Positions 5,115 through 13,362 of a DNA stretch of 14,846 nucleotides are shown in pieces (the stretch's first letter is position 1; each line of letters starts with the position of its first letter). The notes beneath the pieces were generated by a model, which saw nothing but the letters and a program-made list of their open reading frames with translations, searched no databases and was not told the DNA's origin. A program made the position numbers and the translations under genes. This stretch comes from Pseudomonadota bacterium. GTDB lineage: Bacteria > Pseudomonadota > Gammaproteobacteria > Burkholderiales > Gallionellaceae. Location of the stretch: contig JAJXTL010000063.1 in NCBI GenBank assembly GCA_021783855.1, forward strand, positions 1 through 14,846, given 5' to 3'.

Positions 5115-6809
5115 TTAAATACGCGGCAGCGCTCCCGGCCTGTGTATCCCGAATCCCTGCGCATAATCAATTCCGATTGCAATCAGCCGGGCACGAATGG
5201 CATCCGTCTCGACGAATTCGGCGATCGTTTTCAAGCCTGCAACATGGCCGATGCTGTTGATAGACTCAACGATAGCCTCATCCATCGAATCAGTCAGCAT
5301 GTCGCGAATAAAGCCGCCATCGATCTTGAGAAAATCGGCTGGCAGCGCCTTGAGGTAGGAGAAGGAACTCAATCCGGTGCCGAAATCATCCAGAGCCACA
5401 TGGCAACCCATGGCTTTGACACCGTCGATAAAAGCGATAGCATGATTAAGATTGGCAATGGCGGCGGTTTCAGTGATTTCAAAACAGATGCTGCTGGTCG
5501 GCAACCTGTTGCGCTTCAGCGATGCTTTGACAAAGTCAAGAAAGCTTTCATCGCCCAGAGTCGCCCCGGAAAGATTGACAAATGCGATGCCCTGACTCAG
5601 CTCGCTATTCGCCGCGCGGCTGGCTGCCAGTTCGGCAAAACAATGGGTGACGACCCACCGGTCGATAGCCGGCATCAGCCCGTAGCGCTCGGCGGCGGGA
5701 ATGAAAGCACCCGGCAAAATCAGATCCGGACTGTCCGCATCAATCATGCGTATCAGAAATTCGCAGCAGTTGGCAGGGCTTGCGCCATTCAGTCCGACGA
5801 TACGCTGGAAGTACAATTCGAAGCTATCCTGTTCCAGCGCACGGTTGATGCGGTTGACCCATTCCATCTCGGTGTGCAGGCGGCGCAGTTCCAGATTGTC
5901 CGGCAAATACACCTGAACCCGGTTGCGCCCCTTGTCCTTGGCTGCGTAACAGGCCATATCCGCCTGACGTAGCACGTCGGCAAAGGTCAGTCCTGCCCGG
6001 TCAAGCATGACCATGCCGATGCTGGCGCCAATATTGAAGTTCTTCCCCTGCCAGGTGAAGCGAAAATCACGAAGAAGTTCGAGCATGGCTTCAGCAATAC
6101 GCTGGGCATGAATGTATGAACAATCCTGTAGCAATACACCGAATTCATCGCCGCCCAAGCGGGCCAGCATATCGGCACCGCGGATCGGTTCTTTCAAGAG
6201 CGTGGCGACCTGGCGCAACAGCTCGTCGCCTGCCGAATGACCGCAGGTATCGTTGATGATCTTGAACTGATCCAGATCCACGTATAGCAAACAATGATTG
6301 TGTCCACACAAGGTATTTTGAAGTGCACTGCGCAGATGACGCTCAAATTCGACGCGATTGGAGAGACCCGTGAGCGCGTCGTGATAGGCCATGTGCTCGA
6401 TGGTCAATTGCGCCTGCCGGTGCGCCTGACGGGCAAGGGCATCGCGCAACTCCCGTTCGATGGCCGGCACCAGGCGGGTCAGGTTGCCCTTCATGATGTA
6501 GTCATGCGCGCCGCTCTTCATCGCGGCCACGGCAAGTTCCTCCCCGATGCTGCCGGAGACAATGATGACCGGCAGGTCTTTAGCCTTCTCGCGAACGAGA
6601 ATCAGCGCATCCTCGGAAGTGAAACCCGGCATGTTGTGATCCGTAATCACGATATCCCAGATGCCATCATCCAGCGCCGCAGATAGTGCTGAGCGGGTAT
6701 CGACGCGAATATGATCGAGGGCAAACCCGTTGCGTGACAATTCCCGCAACACCAGCAGCGCGTCATCTTCTGAATCTTCAACCAGTATCAGACGCAGCGG
6801 CTTGTTCAT
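5115..6809 (-). CDS. Response regulator with GGDEF and EAL domains (REC-GGDEF-EAL)
   Basis: This 564-residue protein has three domains. The receiver (about 5-120) has acidic residues E11-D12, phospho-acceptor D57 (VITDHNMPG) and K107. The GGDEF domain (about 140-300) keeps the exact GGDEF signature (219-223) and an intact inhibitory RxxD site (RGAD, 210-213), so diguanylate cyclase activity is plausible. The EAL domain (about 315-560) has EFL in place of EAL (350-352) but retains FEITET (443-448), DDFGTG (474-479), FLKIDGGF (493-500), TIAEFVE (528-534) and QGFGIHRP (551-558), so phosphodiesterase activity may also be retained. The product would set c-di-GMP levels in answer to a histidine kinase. 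Its ATG overlaps the stop of the upstream receiver gene (4 bases), so the two are coupled. The partner kinase is not in the window. Confidence 0.95.
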   Translation of the reverse strand: MNKPLRLILVEDSEDDALLVLRELSRNGFALDHIRVDTRSALSAALDDGIWDIVITDHNMPGFTSEDALILVREKAKDLPVIIVSGSIGEELAVAAMKSGAHDYIMKGNLTRLVPAIERELRDALARQAHRQAQLTIEHMAYHDALTGLSNRVEFERHLRSALQNTLCGHNHCLLYVDLDQFKIINDTCGHSAGDELLRQVATLLKEPIRGADMLARLGGDEFGVLLQDCSYIHAQRIAEAMLELLRDFRFTWQGKNFNIGASIGMVMLDRAGLTFADVLRQADMACYAAKDKGRNRVQVYLPDNLELRRLHTEMEWVNRINRALEQDSFELYFQRIVGLNGASPANCCEFLIRMIDADSPDLILPGAFIPAAERYGLMPAIDRWVVTHCFAELAASRAANSELSQGIAFVNLSGATLGDESFLDFVKASLKRNRLPTSSICFEITETAAIANLNHAIAFIDGVKAMGCHVALDDFGTGLSSFSYLKALPADFLKIDGGFIRDMLTDSMDEAIVESINSIGHVAGLKTIAEFVETDAIRARLIAIGIDYAQGFGIHRPGALPRI

Positions 6810-7255
6810 TGTTGGCTGCCGATGGGCGGTACGTTGAGCAGCAGCCAGTAGAGGCCAAGTTGGCGTACGGCTTCCATGAACTGCCCGAAATCGACCGGTT
6901 TCTGAATGTAACTGTTGGCCCCCAGCCGATAACTGGAGATAATATCGCGCTCTTCTTTCGAAGAAGTGAGAATGGTTACCGGCTGCATGGCCGTGCGAGG
7001 ATCGGCGCGAATTCGCCGCAGCACTTCCAGCCCGTCAATACGCGGCAACTTCAGATCAAGCAGAATGATTTGCGGCTGTTTGCTCGTGTCGCGCCCCGCA
7101 TAGCTGCCGGTACCGAACAGATAATCGAGCGCTTCGACGCCATCGCGCGCCACAACAATCTCATTTTCGATGTTGTTCTTCTTGAAAGCGCGCAGCGTGA
7201 GTGCTTCATCATCCGGATTGTCTTCCACAAGCAGAATGATCTTGTCTGAATTCAT
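6806..7255 (-). CDS. Single-domain response regulator (CheY/Rcp1-like receiver)
   Basis: The 149-residue protein is one receiver domain. It has acidic residues E11-D12, phospho-acceptor D67 in ILLDLKLPRIDG, T97 in TILTSSKE and K119 in IQKPVDF. The insertion DYLFGTGSYAGRDTSKQP before the phospho-acceptor strand is typical of the Rcp1-like group that works with phytochrome-type or hybrid kinases. No output domain is present, so it probably acts by protein contact or as a phosphorelay intermediate. The gene overlaps the REC-GGDEF-EAL gene by 4 bases and both are likely one transcript. No kinase gene is adjacent within the window. Confidence 0.93.
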   Translation of the reverse strand: MNSDKIILLVEDNPDDEALTLRAFKKNNIENEIVVARDGVEALDYLFGTGSYAGRDTSKQPQIILLDLKLPRIDGLEVLRRIRADPRTAMQPVTILTSSKEERDIISSYRLGANSYIQKPVDFGQFMEAVRQLGLYWLLLNVPPIGSQQ

Positions 7256-7365
7256 TGCGTATCCGCCCCCTTTATCATTTTTTACGAGCGATCAAGGTCA
7301 AATTTTCCTGTTTGAAAACAAGAAACCGGAAACATCCTATTTTCAGACTAGAACAATCGAGTATT

Positions 7366-7393
7366 ATTGTATCAGTCTAAATTTAAAAAACAA
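7366..7393 (-). promoter_or_regulatory. Possible sigma-70 promoter for the response regulator pair
   Basis: On the minus strand TTGTTT (7393-7388) and TACAAT (7371-7366) are 16 bases apart, in an AT-rich stretch about 110 bases before the receiver gene's ATG. This is the best promoter-like pair in the 7256-7509 gap, but such matches are common in AT-rich DNA. Confidence 0.33.
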
Positions 7394-7460
7394 CCTTGTG
7401 AGGCGCGTGTATTAAGCCCGCATGTAAGCTGTGTGAGTATTAAAAGCCTGATGTCGAACC

Positions 7461-7494
7461 CCGGACGGGTGGAAAAAACAATCTCCCCGCCCGG
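7461..7494 (-). terminator. Possible terminator hairpin after the first FadL-like gene
   Basis: CCGGACGGG (7461-7469) can pair with CCCGCCCGG (7486-7494) with one mismatch and a 16-base loop, 15 bases beyond the stop of the minus-strand gene ending at 7510. No run of T follows on the minus strand, so it is a weak or factor-assisted terminator at best. Confidence 0.4.
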
Positions 7495-7509
7495 CCTGTT
7501 GCGGCTTAT

Positions 7510-8739
7510 TTAAAACTTGTAACGCAGCGACACGGAAAAAGACTGCTGCGAGTGCGTGGTCGTGTTGAATAATGAACCCGGCATCATACCTGCTGCATCG
7601 CTGATATCGACAGTGGACGTGACCTTGGGTGCATACATGATAGAACCAGCCAGTTCATAATTTTTACTGAGCATGTACCCGCCACCCAAAGTATATGAAC
7701 TTTTGATGATGCCCGGAAACATCAAATTATTAAACAAGTTGCCGATGCCGTTCTGGCCATTACGCGCGTTGGCAGCAACGCCATTTGCAAATGTGCCGAT
7801 CGGATTGTTGGAATTATTGTAACCTGCACCCAGCCAATAGCCCTCGTTTTTGTACTTGACACCGATCGCAGTGACATTTTCATTTCTCCACGCCAAATTT
7901 CCGTAATCTTGTGCATACGCCCACTGAATCTGTCGGAAATCCGCCGTAACCGTGAAATTATTGTTGATGTCATAAGACACCCCCGCCTTGATTTCAGCTG
8001 GCTGTGTCAGATTATCCGAATAGCTCTGCCCGAAACCATAGGCCGCGGCATAAGAAATTTGCGGGCCGTAATTCATCTTGATCTTTGAGTTGTAAGCAGC
8101 GCCCAAAGTCAATGTTGGCATGGGCATATAGTAAGCGCCCAGGGTATAACCCACGCGGGTATCGGTTACCGCCGTCTGACCGGGATTAATATTCAGTCCG
8201 CCCGGTCTGGCATCAAAAGACATCGCCAGGGAACCGTATTGCAGCACAGGAGAAAAACCAAAACCATAGTTCGCATCGTTGTAGGCGATGGTCGGAACTA
8301 TTTTAAGAATACTCAGCTGAGTCCTTGCATTCATGGTATTACTGACCGGCAGTCCGGTATAATCCACGCCCATACCGGCGATCCCTGCCATCGCGACACC
8401 ATAGGTCCAGTGTTCATTGATACGACTGGAATAGGATATGTCCGGGATATAACTGGTATCGGCAGCGCTGCTGGCAATGGTACCTTGCATGCCGTTGTTG
8501 GTCACCTTGGGGCTGAAAAGCACCACGCCGCCGACCAGTTCCTGACCTGATGATTTCCCCAGCATGGCCGGATTGGCAAAGGTGCTTTCCGCACCCACAA
8601 AGTGGGCTACGCCCGTGCCACCCAGTGCGGTATTTTCGGTACCTACCGCCATCATCGTGTCGCCGTTTGTGGCGTGAGCAAGCGACGATGTCATGACACC
8701 TGCGGCGTACAACGTAACAACAAGCTTTCTGATTTTCAT
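7510..8739 (-). CDS. FadL/OmpP1/TodX-family outer-membrane channel, paralog 1
   Basis: The 409-residue protein starts with a signal peptide (residues 1-23, cleavage after SLAHA) and continues with the FadL-type N-terminus TNGDTMMAVGTENTALGGTGVAH. The rest is rich in alternating aromatic and polar strands and ends SVSLRYKF, a C-terminal phenylalanine typical of outer-membrane barrels. FadL proteins form a 14-strand barrel with an N-terminal hatch that lets hydrophobic molecules (fatty acids, aromatics) enter the outer membrane sideways. An AGGGA ribosome site precedes the ATG. The signal peptide closely resembles that of the paralog at 8879-10132, indicating a tandem duplication, although the mature parts have diverged. 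The substrate is not visible from sequence. Confidence 0.88.
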   Translation of the reverse strand: MKIRKLVVTLYAAGVMTSSLAHATNGDTMMAVGTENTALGGTGVAHFVGAESTFANPAMLGKSSGQELVGGVVLFSPKVTNNGMQGTIASSAADTSYIPDISYSSRINEHWTYGVAMAGIAGMGVDYTGLPVSNTMNARTQLSILKIVPTIAYNDANYGFGFSPVLQYGSLAMSFDARPGGLNINPGQTAVTDTRVGYTLGAYYMPMPTLTLGAAYNSKIKMNYGPQISYAAAYGFGQSYSDNLTQPAEIKAGVSYDINNNFTVTADFRQIQWAYAQDYGNLAWRNENVTAIGVKYKNEGYWLGAGYNNSNNPIGTFANGVAANARNGQNGIGNLFNNLMFPGIIKSSYTLGGGYMLSKNYELAGSIMYAPKVTSTVDISDAAGMMPGSLFNTTTHSQQSFSVSLRYKF

Positions 8740-8822
8740 GCAAATTCCCTGTTTTTTAAATGCTGTTAGCCATGCAGATGCGCGCGCGGTTTATCCACTC
8801 TGATTGCAGCTTTTCGGCGTGT

Positions 8823-8855
8823 AAAAAAGCCCGCTCCCCTGGAGGAGCGGGCTTT
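8823..8855 (-). terminator. Rho-independent terminator after the second FadL-like gene
   Basis: AAAGCCCGCTCC (8826-8837) pairs perfectly with GGAGCGGGCTTT (8844-8855) around a 6-base loop. On the minus strand the stem is followed by a T run. It lies 24 bases beyond the stop of the gene ending at 8879 and separates the two FadL-like genes into different transcripts. Confidence 0.92.
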
Positions 8856-8878
8856 CCCGTGCAACTATTCAGATCGAC

Positions 8879-10132
8879 TTACAGTTTCCAGCTGTAGGCA
8901 ATTCCCAGAGAATCTTCGTACATATGCAGGTTGGCATTGCCGCCGCCAAACTGGGCTGGAATCGAGTTAACACCGTTCACATTCTGCTGGAAAGCATGCA
9001 TGTAGGCCAGTGTCAGTTGATTCGTCTTGGTCACATCCCAGGTTGTACCGAGTGTCACGTGATCCTGAACTATACCCGGCGCCAGAATATTGAACATGGT
9101 CTGACTGGCCGGGATCGGCTGCGTATTGTGACTGTAACCTGCACGCACGGTGAAGGTATCGCTCAAGGCATGGCTCACACCCAGCTTGATCACCTTCACA
9201 TCCTGCCAGCCGAAACCCATGCCGTTGGCGGCGCCCAAAGGACCGCCCGCGCTAATCGTATTGGCAATGGAAGGCACGCCGCTGTACTGAATCACCTTGT
9301 AGTCGACAGAAACAATGGTCGCATCGGTAGCCTTGACCGCGATACCCGCACCGTAGCTGCCGGGAATGTCAAAGTTGCCCTGCCCCGCGAACAAGCCTGC
9401 ATACTTATTGAAGTTGCTCATATGGGTCTTGGGCGCATAGGTCGCACCCAGCGTCACCGTCTCGCTCACCTGGCCTGTCCAACCGATACGCATGCCCACA
9501 CCGGTGGATGAGTCGGTGCCGTTGTTGGTCAAAGCAGCACCATTGCCGCTGACATTCATATTTCCTGGGCCCGGACCAAACGCTTGCAATCCTGTCGCAG
9601 AGAAAGTCTGGTAGACCAGATTCAGCGAAACACCGATGGCATTGCTGTCGTTGATTTTCATCGCAAAAGTCGGCGCGATAAACAATTGCTGCAAATTGAT
9701 CCCTTCATTCGGATAGCCGAACGGGGCGGGAGACCCGCTATAGCTGGTGTTCATGCCGCCGTTGCCATAGACAGACACGCCCAGCGATTTGTCGGGATCG
9801 ATCATCTTGTTGTAGCCGAATTCGGGAATCAGAAAGAGCCCCCGGTCATTGCCGCCATAAGTTCCAGCCCCCGGATTAGGAGCGGTAATATCAGCGCTGC
9901 GGCTAGGCTGGAACAAGTCCACACCCACATCCATACGGTTGCCTACCATCACCATGCCGGCAGGATTATTGGCAGCCGCCAGTGAATCCTGAGGCAGCGC
10001 AATACCCACACCGCCCATACCCTTGGATTTCATGCCATAGCCGTCCGAAAAATAACCATCAGTAGCATAAACCAGTGGCGATGTCACGACACCGGCGGCG
10101 AACATTGTTACAACAAGCTTTTTCATCTTCAT
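8879..10132 (-). CDS. FadL/OmpP1/TodX-family outer-membrane channel, paralog 2
   Basis: From ATG 10132 the protein has 417 residues. A signal peptide (1-23, MKMKKLVVTMFAAGVVTSPL then VYA) is followed by the textbook FadL hatch motif TDGYFSDGYGMKSKGMGGVG and LPQDSLAAANNPAGM, which is closer to the family consensus than the paralog at 7510-8739. The C-terminus (LGIAYSWKL) ends in leucine rather than phenylalanine, still compatible with a barrel. I chose ATG 10132 over the longer in-frame start at 10177 because GGGAG is well spaced before it and the signal peptide then begins at residue 1. It follows dsrE2 by 60 bases on the same strand, so it may be cotranscribed with tusA-dsrE2, and a strong terminator lies just downstream. 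A role in uptake of hydrophobic compounds is known for the family; a link to sulfur is only positional. Confidence 0.92.
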   Translation of the reverse strand: MKMKKLVVTMFAAGVVTSPLVYATDGYFSDGYGMKSKGMGGVGIALPQDSLAAANNPAGMVMVGNRMDVGVDLFQPSRSADITAPNPGAGTYGGNDRGLFLIPEFGYNKMIDPDKSLGVSVYGNGGMNTSYSGSPAPFGYPNEGINLQQLFIAPTFAMKINDSNAIGVSLNLVYQTFSATGLQAFGPGPGNMNVSGNGAALTNNGTDSSTGVGMRIGWTGQVSETVTLGATYAPKTHMSNFNKYAGLFAGQGNFDIPGSYGAGIAVKATDATIVSVDYKVIQYSGVPSIANTISAGGPLGAANGMGFGWQDVKVIKLGVSHALSDTFTVRAGYSHNTQPIPASQTMFNILAPGIVQDHVTLGTTWDVTKTNQLTLAYMHAFQQNVNGVNSIPAQFGGGNANLHMYEDSLGIAYSWKL

Positions 10133-10192
10133 TGCGACTCTCCCTGAGTATTGTTTGAATGATTTATTGCCCGGCACTACTAAACTTGAAGC

Positions 10193-10663
10193 TTAAACAA
10201 ACAGACAGATATCGGTCTCGCCCGCAAAACCGAAGAACATCGCTGCACCGCCGTATTCGACGTTATCGATGAATTCGCTCTTGTCGAATTCAAACAGATC
10301 TACCGTCATCTGGCATGCGATGAATTTTACATCCGCTTCCAGACACAGGTCACGCAATTCTTCCAATGACGCCACGCCGTGTTTCTTGAGCTTTTGCTTC
10401 ATCATCATGGTTGCCATCGACTCCATGCCGGGCAACATCTGCACGAATACCGGCATCGGCACCGGCATCGGCATCGCCGGATTGGCCAGCGGGCTGATCA
10501 TCACATTCGACAGATCCTTGCGCAACAATTGCAAGCCGTAGAAAGTGAAGAAAATCTGCACGTCGTAACCCAACGCAGCGGCGGTGGAGGCCAGAATAAA
10601 CGGCGGATACGCCATGTCCAGCGTGCCCTTGGTGGCGATAATCGCCATTTTTTTGGTAGTCAT
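10193..10663 (-). CDS. dsrE2: DsrE/DsrF-like sulfur carrier of the DsrE2 type
   Basis: The 156-residue protein belongs to the DsrE/DsrF/DsrH-like fold: MAIIATKGTLDMAYPPFILASTAAALGYDV is the first beta-alpha-beta unit, and the conserved cysteine lies in VKFIACQMTVDLF (C117), with others at C107 and C153. Family members accept persulfide sulfur from TusA or rhodanese. A methionine- and proline-rich stretch (about 58-90) separates the halves, and hydrophobic segments could let it meet the membrane, as suggested for DsrE2 proteins. It lies 24 bases after tusA on the same strand, an arrangement (tusA-dsrE2, often with a rhodanese) widespread in sulfur oxidisers using Dsr or Hdr-like routes. No rhodanese gene is present here. 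Assignment to DsrE2 rather than DsrE3 is from context and length, so the symbol is moderately certain. Confidence 0.85.
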   Translation of the reverse strand: MTTKKMAIIATKGTLDMAYPPFILASTAAALGYDVQIFFTFYGLQLLRKDLSNVMISPLANPAMPMPVPMPVFVQMLPGMESMATMMMKQKLKKHGVASLEELRDLCLEADVKFIACQMTVDLFEFDKSEFIDNVEYGGAAMFFGFAGETDICLFV

Positions 10664-10687
10664 GCTTTACCCCTTTGAAGTAACTGC

Positions 10688-10915
10688 TTATTTCTTCTGC
10701 ATAAAGAAAATGTACTTGCCACCTTCTTCAGTGTTGGAGAGCAGTTTGTTGCCGGTCTGATCGGCAAAAGCCTGCATATCCTTGACCGCGCCACAGTCGG
10801 TAGCGATAACCTTGAGCACTTGACCCGATTCCATATCGGCCAGCGCTTTCTTGGTTTTTACGATAGGCAAAGGGCAGGACATGCCGCTGGCATCAAATTC
10901 TTTATTAAAATTCAT
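10688..10915 (-). CDS. tusA: Sulfur carrier protein TusA
   Basis: A single-domain TusA of 75 residues. DASGMSCPLPIVKTKKAL holds the CPxP motif with active C14, and ATDCGAVKDMQAFA carries C41 at the place seen in many oxidiser TusA proteins. It carries persulfide sulfur in the cytoplasm and hands it to DsrE-type proteins and eventually DsrC/DsrAB. A clear AGGAGAT site precedes the ATG. It is the first gene of a tusA-dsrE2 unit, and the double-dyad element at 11017-11052 lies 101 bases upstream of its start, matching the one before dsrA. This suggests coregulation with the Dsr system. Confidence 0.95.
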   Translation of the reverse strand: MNFNKEFDASGMSCPLPIVKTKKALADMESGQVLKVIATDCGAVKDMQAFADQTGNKLLSNTEEGGKYIFFMQKK

Positions 10916-11016
10916 CTTTCATCTCCTACAAGTTAATAAAACACCGCTAAACAAAGCTGAACCCACGCTTACAAAGCAGAGGCTCAATTAAGAACGAGCT
11001 AGCTAATTTCGTCCAT

Positions 11017-11052
11017 ACCCACGAAGGGGAATACTGATAACCCTCAAGGGTT
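11017..11052. promoter_or_regulatory. Double-dyad candidate operator, copy B (tusA-dsrE2 side)
   Basis: On the plus strand ACCC-N5-GGGG (11017-11029) is followed by AACCC-N4-GGGTT (11039-11052). Read on the minus strand it matches copy A at 460-495 position for position: AACCC-N4-GGGTTAT-N8-CCC-N5-GGGT, 36 bases, with no gap. Both copies point the same way relative to dsrA and tusA. The flanks and spacers differ, so the match is not recent duplication. The AACCC dyad also lies 16 bases past the stop of the stress-protein gene, but no T run follows, so a terminator is a poorer explanation. No convincing -35/-10 pair was found between it and tusA. Confidence 0.65.
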
Positions 11053-11068
11053 ATTTATAAACAAATGC

Positions 11069-11884
11069 TTATACAGCTATCACCAGCGTCGGCACTTCCA
11101 TATTGCCCGCAATATCCTGCATAATGCTCTGCCCGCCGAACGGCATGAGGTGATAACGCTGTCGCCCGATCACCACCAGGTCAGCGCCGGTCTGTTTCAC
11201 GGCTGCTACCGTCTGCTCCACCAGTTTGCCGACACGCACCTCGCCACGCACAGAGGCGCCGGGCGCCAGGGCGACATTCAAGGTATTAAGGCTTTGCGTC
11301 TTCGCCAGGCTATCCGTGTCGGTCGCCACACTCAACACGGTGAGTGGCAATCCGTAGATGCCCGCGATGGTTCCGGCGGCTTTGGAAATTTCGGGCGCAG
11401 AAGGGGTGTCACCCACTGCGACGAGCACCTGACGACGCCACAATTCCGCCTTGCGCGGCACCATCAACACGTTGCATGAGGCGTCGTGTATCACACGGCT
11501 GACCATATCGCCAACCAGCATCCGTGCAAAGAAACCGGGTTTGCCGCGCCGGCGTATGACGATCAGATCGGTTTGAGATTCGACCGCTTCCGCCACTATT
11601 TCCTCGTGCCTGTGCGATCCCCGCCGCACATGCACATCCAGCTGTACGCCCGACGCCTGAGCTCTGCCGCGCAACTGAACAATCTTCTCGGCGGCCGCCT
11701 GCTCTGCATGCAAGGCAAATTCGGGCATTTCAGCCTCATATTCGGGGTTGCTCAACAGCGGAAAAACGACTCGCAAAGGCAGGCCGCTTTTTTTTGCCAT
11801 GGCAAATGCGACGCGCTCGGCGCCCACATCGAATTCGGTATGTTCGGTAGCCAGCAGGATACGACTGAACGCTTGATTAGTCAT
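11069..11884 (-). CDS. Tandem universal stress protein (two UspA domains)
   Basis: The 271-residue protein has two UspA-like domains. The first (about 6-143) starts FSRILLATEHTEFDVGAERVAFAMAKKSG and ends DASCNVLMVP; the second (about 150-271) starts QVLVAVGDTPSAPEISKAAGTIAG and ends VPTLVIAV. The ATP-binding glycine motif of the family is altered in both: RRRGKPGFFARMLVGD in the first and IGRQRYHLMPFGG in the second. Nucleotide binding is therefore doubtful. Usp proteins are cytoplasmic and linked to stress tolerance, or act as modules alongside transporters. It starts 10 bases after the small membrane protein and probably ends the soeBC-tauE transcript. Confidence 0.92.
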   Translation of the reverse strand: MTNQAFSRILLATEHTEFDVGAERVAFAMAKKSGLPLRVVFPLLSNPEYEAEMPEFALHAEQAAAEKIVQLRGRAQASGVQLDVHVRRGSHRHEEIVAEAVESQTDLIVIRRRGKPGFFARMLVGDMVSRVIHDASCNVLMVPRKAELWRRQVLVAVGDTPSAPEISKAAGTIAGIYGLPLTVLSVATDTDSLAKTQSLNTLNVALAPGASVRGEVRVGKLVEQTVAAVKQTGADLVVIGRQRYHLMPFGGQSIMQDIAGNMEVPTLVIAV

Positions 11885-11894
11885 GATGGATTCC

Positions 11895-12329
11895 CTATTT
11901 TCCGGCAGTCAGCCAGCCGGACGCGGCCAACAACTGAACCGCCAGTGCGCCCACACATAATGCAACGAACACCCAATCTCGACGCCGCACGTAAATCGGC
12001 AGAACGGCCAGCAGGCAGATCAGCGAACTGGCCGACAACCAGGCAATGCCAATCAACCCGGCAAAATCGCCCCGCCCGATCCGGGTCAACCAACTCCAAC
12101 CCGTAGGCGCGCCGGTTTGCTTCAGATACTCATCAACAGGCAGCCCCCACACCTTGGGCAATTCATTCAGCGGCACATCGGCCGGCAGCCAGCCTGTCAC
12201 GTAGGCCAGAAAAGCCACGATGAGCATCAGCAAACCGGAGCGTGCGCCCCAACTCAACCAGCTTGCGTAACGCTGCTGTTCCTCGGAAAGCACGGGTTCG
12301 CCGGCAGACTCGTTATTTGAAATATTCAT
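11895..12329 (-). CDS. Small three-helix membrane protein linked to TauE/SafE (DUF1634-like?)
   Basis: The 144-residue protein has a soluble N-terminus of about 28 residues and three predicted membrane helices (about 31-48, 89-114 and 118-140). Between the first two lies a loop of about 40 residues with conserved-looking PxxELPKVWGLP and GAPTGWSW. Size and topology recall DUF1634 proteins, which are often encoded next to TauE/SafE exporters, but I cannot confirm that family by eye. Its ATG overlaps the tauE stop (ATGA at 12329-12326), so the two are translationally coupled and may form a complex. No catalytic motif is visible. An accessory role in sulfite export is inferred from position only. 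Confidence 0.8.
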   Translation of the reverse strand: MNISNNESAGEPVLSEEQQRYASWLSWGARSGLLMLIVAFLAYVTGWLPADVPLNELPKVWGLPVDEYLKQTGAPTGWSWLTRIGRGDFAGLIGIAWLSASSLICLLAVLPIYVRRRDWVFVALCVGALAVQLLAASGWLTAGK

Positions 12330-13309
12330 GGCCAGATTCCCAATCCTTTCAGTAAGGCGCGTATCCCGGCGAACAGCAACAAGGAAATGACCATTTTACG
12401 CACGACGGAAGCTCTCAACACATGCAGCAGACGTGCGCCTATCATCGCTCCCAGCATCATGCCGATCACCGAAGGAACGGCGATGATCGCCAGCACGGAG
12501 CCTTCATTGAGATAAACCCAGGTAGCCGATGAGCTGGCAAGCGTCAGAATCAAACCGGAAGTACCCGCAGCCAGCTTGATGGGCGCGCCCATCAACAGAT
12601 TGAGTACGGGCAAATTCGCCCAGCCTGCGCCAACCCCGAACAGGCCGCCTATGAAGCCAATGAAAACAAACAGAAAAATACCTAGCGGGGTGCGGTGTAC
12701 TTTCCACGAGATATTCTTGCCCTGCGCCGTGTCGCGAAACATCCCGTGCATGGATAACGCGATGGACAGGCGATCCGCCGCAGGCACAATGGGAAATTCG
12801 GATTTTTTGGCAGTCGCCATCAATGTCACGATGCCCAGAATGGTAAGACCGAGTGCGATCTGCACCACGCTGGCAGGAATCGCGAGGCCGACCAGGGCGC
12901 CTACGATAGCACTGGCAGAAGCCAGCACAGCCAGCGGCAAAGCCAGCCTCAGGTCCGCCAACCCGCCACGCATCAGCGAAGGTCCTGCCGCGAGCGAACT
13001 TGCCAGGGCGACCAGCAAACCGGCACCCCGCACGAAGTCCAGATGAAAAGGAAAGAACCCCCCCACGATAGGTACAAACAATACCCCGCCACCCACGCCG
13101 GAAGGAACGGCGACAATTCCCAAAAAAAAGCAGGTTACAAATAAAGCCAACGCCCAACCCCACCATGGCAAGCTGCTGGCAACCTGAGGCAGCGTTTCGG
13201 CAGCATAGGCGCCTGCTGTAAACAGCGTCATCGAGAGCAACAGCATCATCGCATTTGTCTTGAGCAGACCACCTGCACTTTGCAGCCTGCAAATCAGTGA
13301 GTTCAACAT
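12326..13309 (-). CDS. TauE/SafE-family sulfite/organosulfonate exporter
   Basis: The 327-residue membrane protein has the TauE/SafE (former DUF81) duplicated architecture: a first half with GVGGGVLFVPIVGGFF (about 71-86) and a second with GFIGGLFGVGAGWANLPVLNLLMG (about 217-240), each near the start of a helix bundle, for a total of about 8-9 membrane segments. A hydrophobic segment at about 20-36 could be a signal peptide or an extra helix. Members export sulfite, sulfoacetate or other anions, or import sulfur compounds. It lies 53 bases after soeC and overlaps the small membrane protein gene. In this setting, removing sulfite that escapes the Soe dehydrogenase is the likely task; the direction and substrate are inferred. 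Confidence 0.9.
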   Translation of the reverse strand: MLNSLICRLQSAGGLLKTNAMMLLLSMTLFTAGAYAAETLPQVASSLPWWGWALALFVTCFFLGIVAVPSGVGGGVLFVPIVGGFFPFHLDFVRGAGLLVALASSLAAGPSLMRGGLADLRLALPLAVLASASAIVGALVGLAIPASVVQIALGLTILGIVTLMATAKKSEFPIVPAADRLSIALSMHGMFRDTAQGKNISWKVHRTPLGIFLFVFIGFIGGLFGVGAGWANLPVLNLLMGAPIKLAAGTSGLILTLASSSATWVYLNEGSVLAIIAVPSVIGMMLGAMIGARLLHVLRASVVRKMVISLLLFAGIRALLKGLGIWP

Positions 13310-13362
13310 CAGTGGTTACCTGTAAAAATTTTAAGGGAACGCGGCTTCAACTGTATCGGTAA

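Noticed and set aside
11039..11052. AACCC-N4-GGGTT as intrinsic terminator of the stress-protein gene
   Set aside because: The stem is only 5 bp, no T run follows on the minus strand, and the same element occurs upstream of dsrA where no gene ends.
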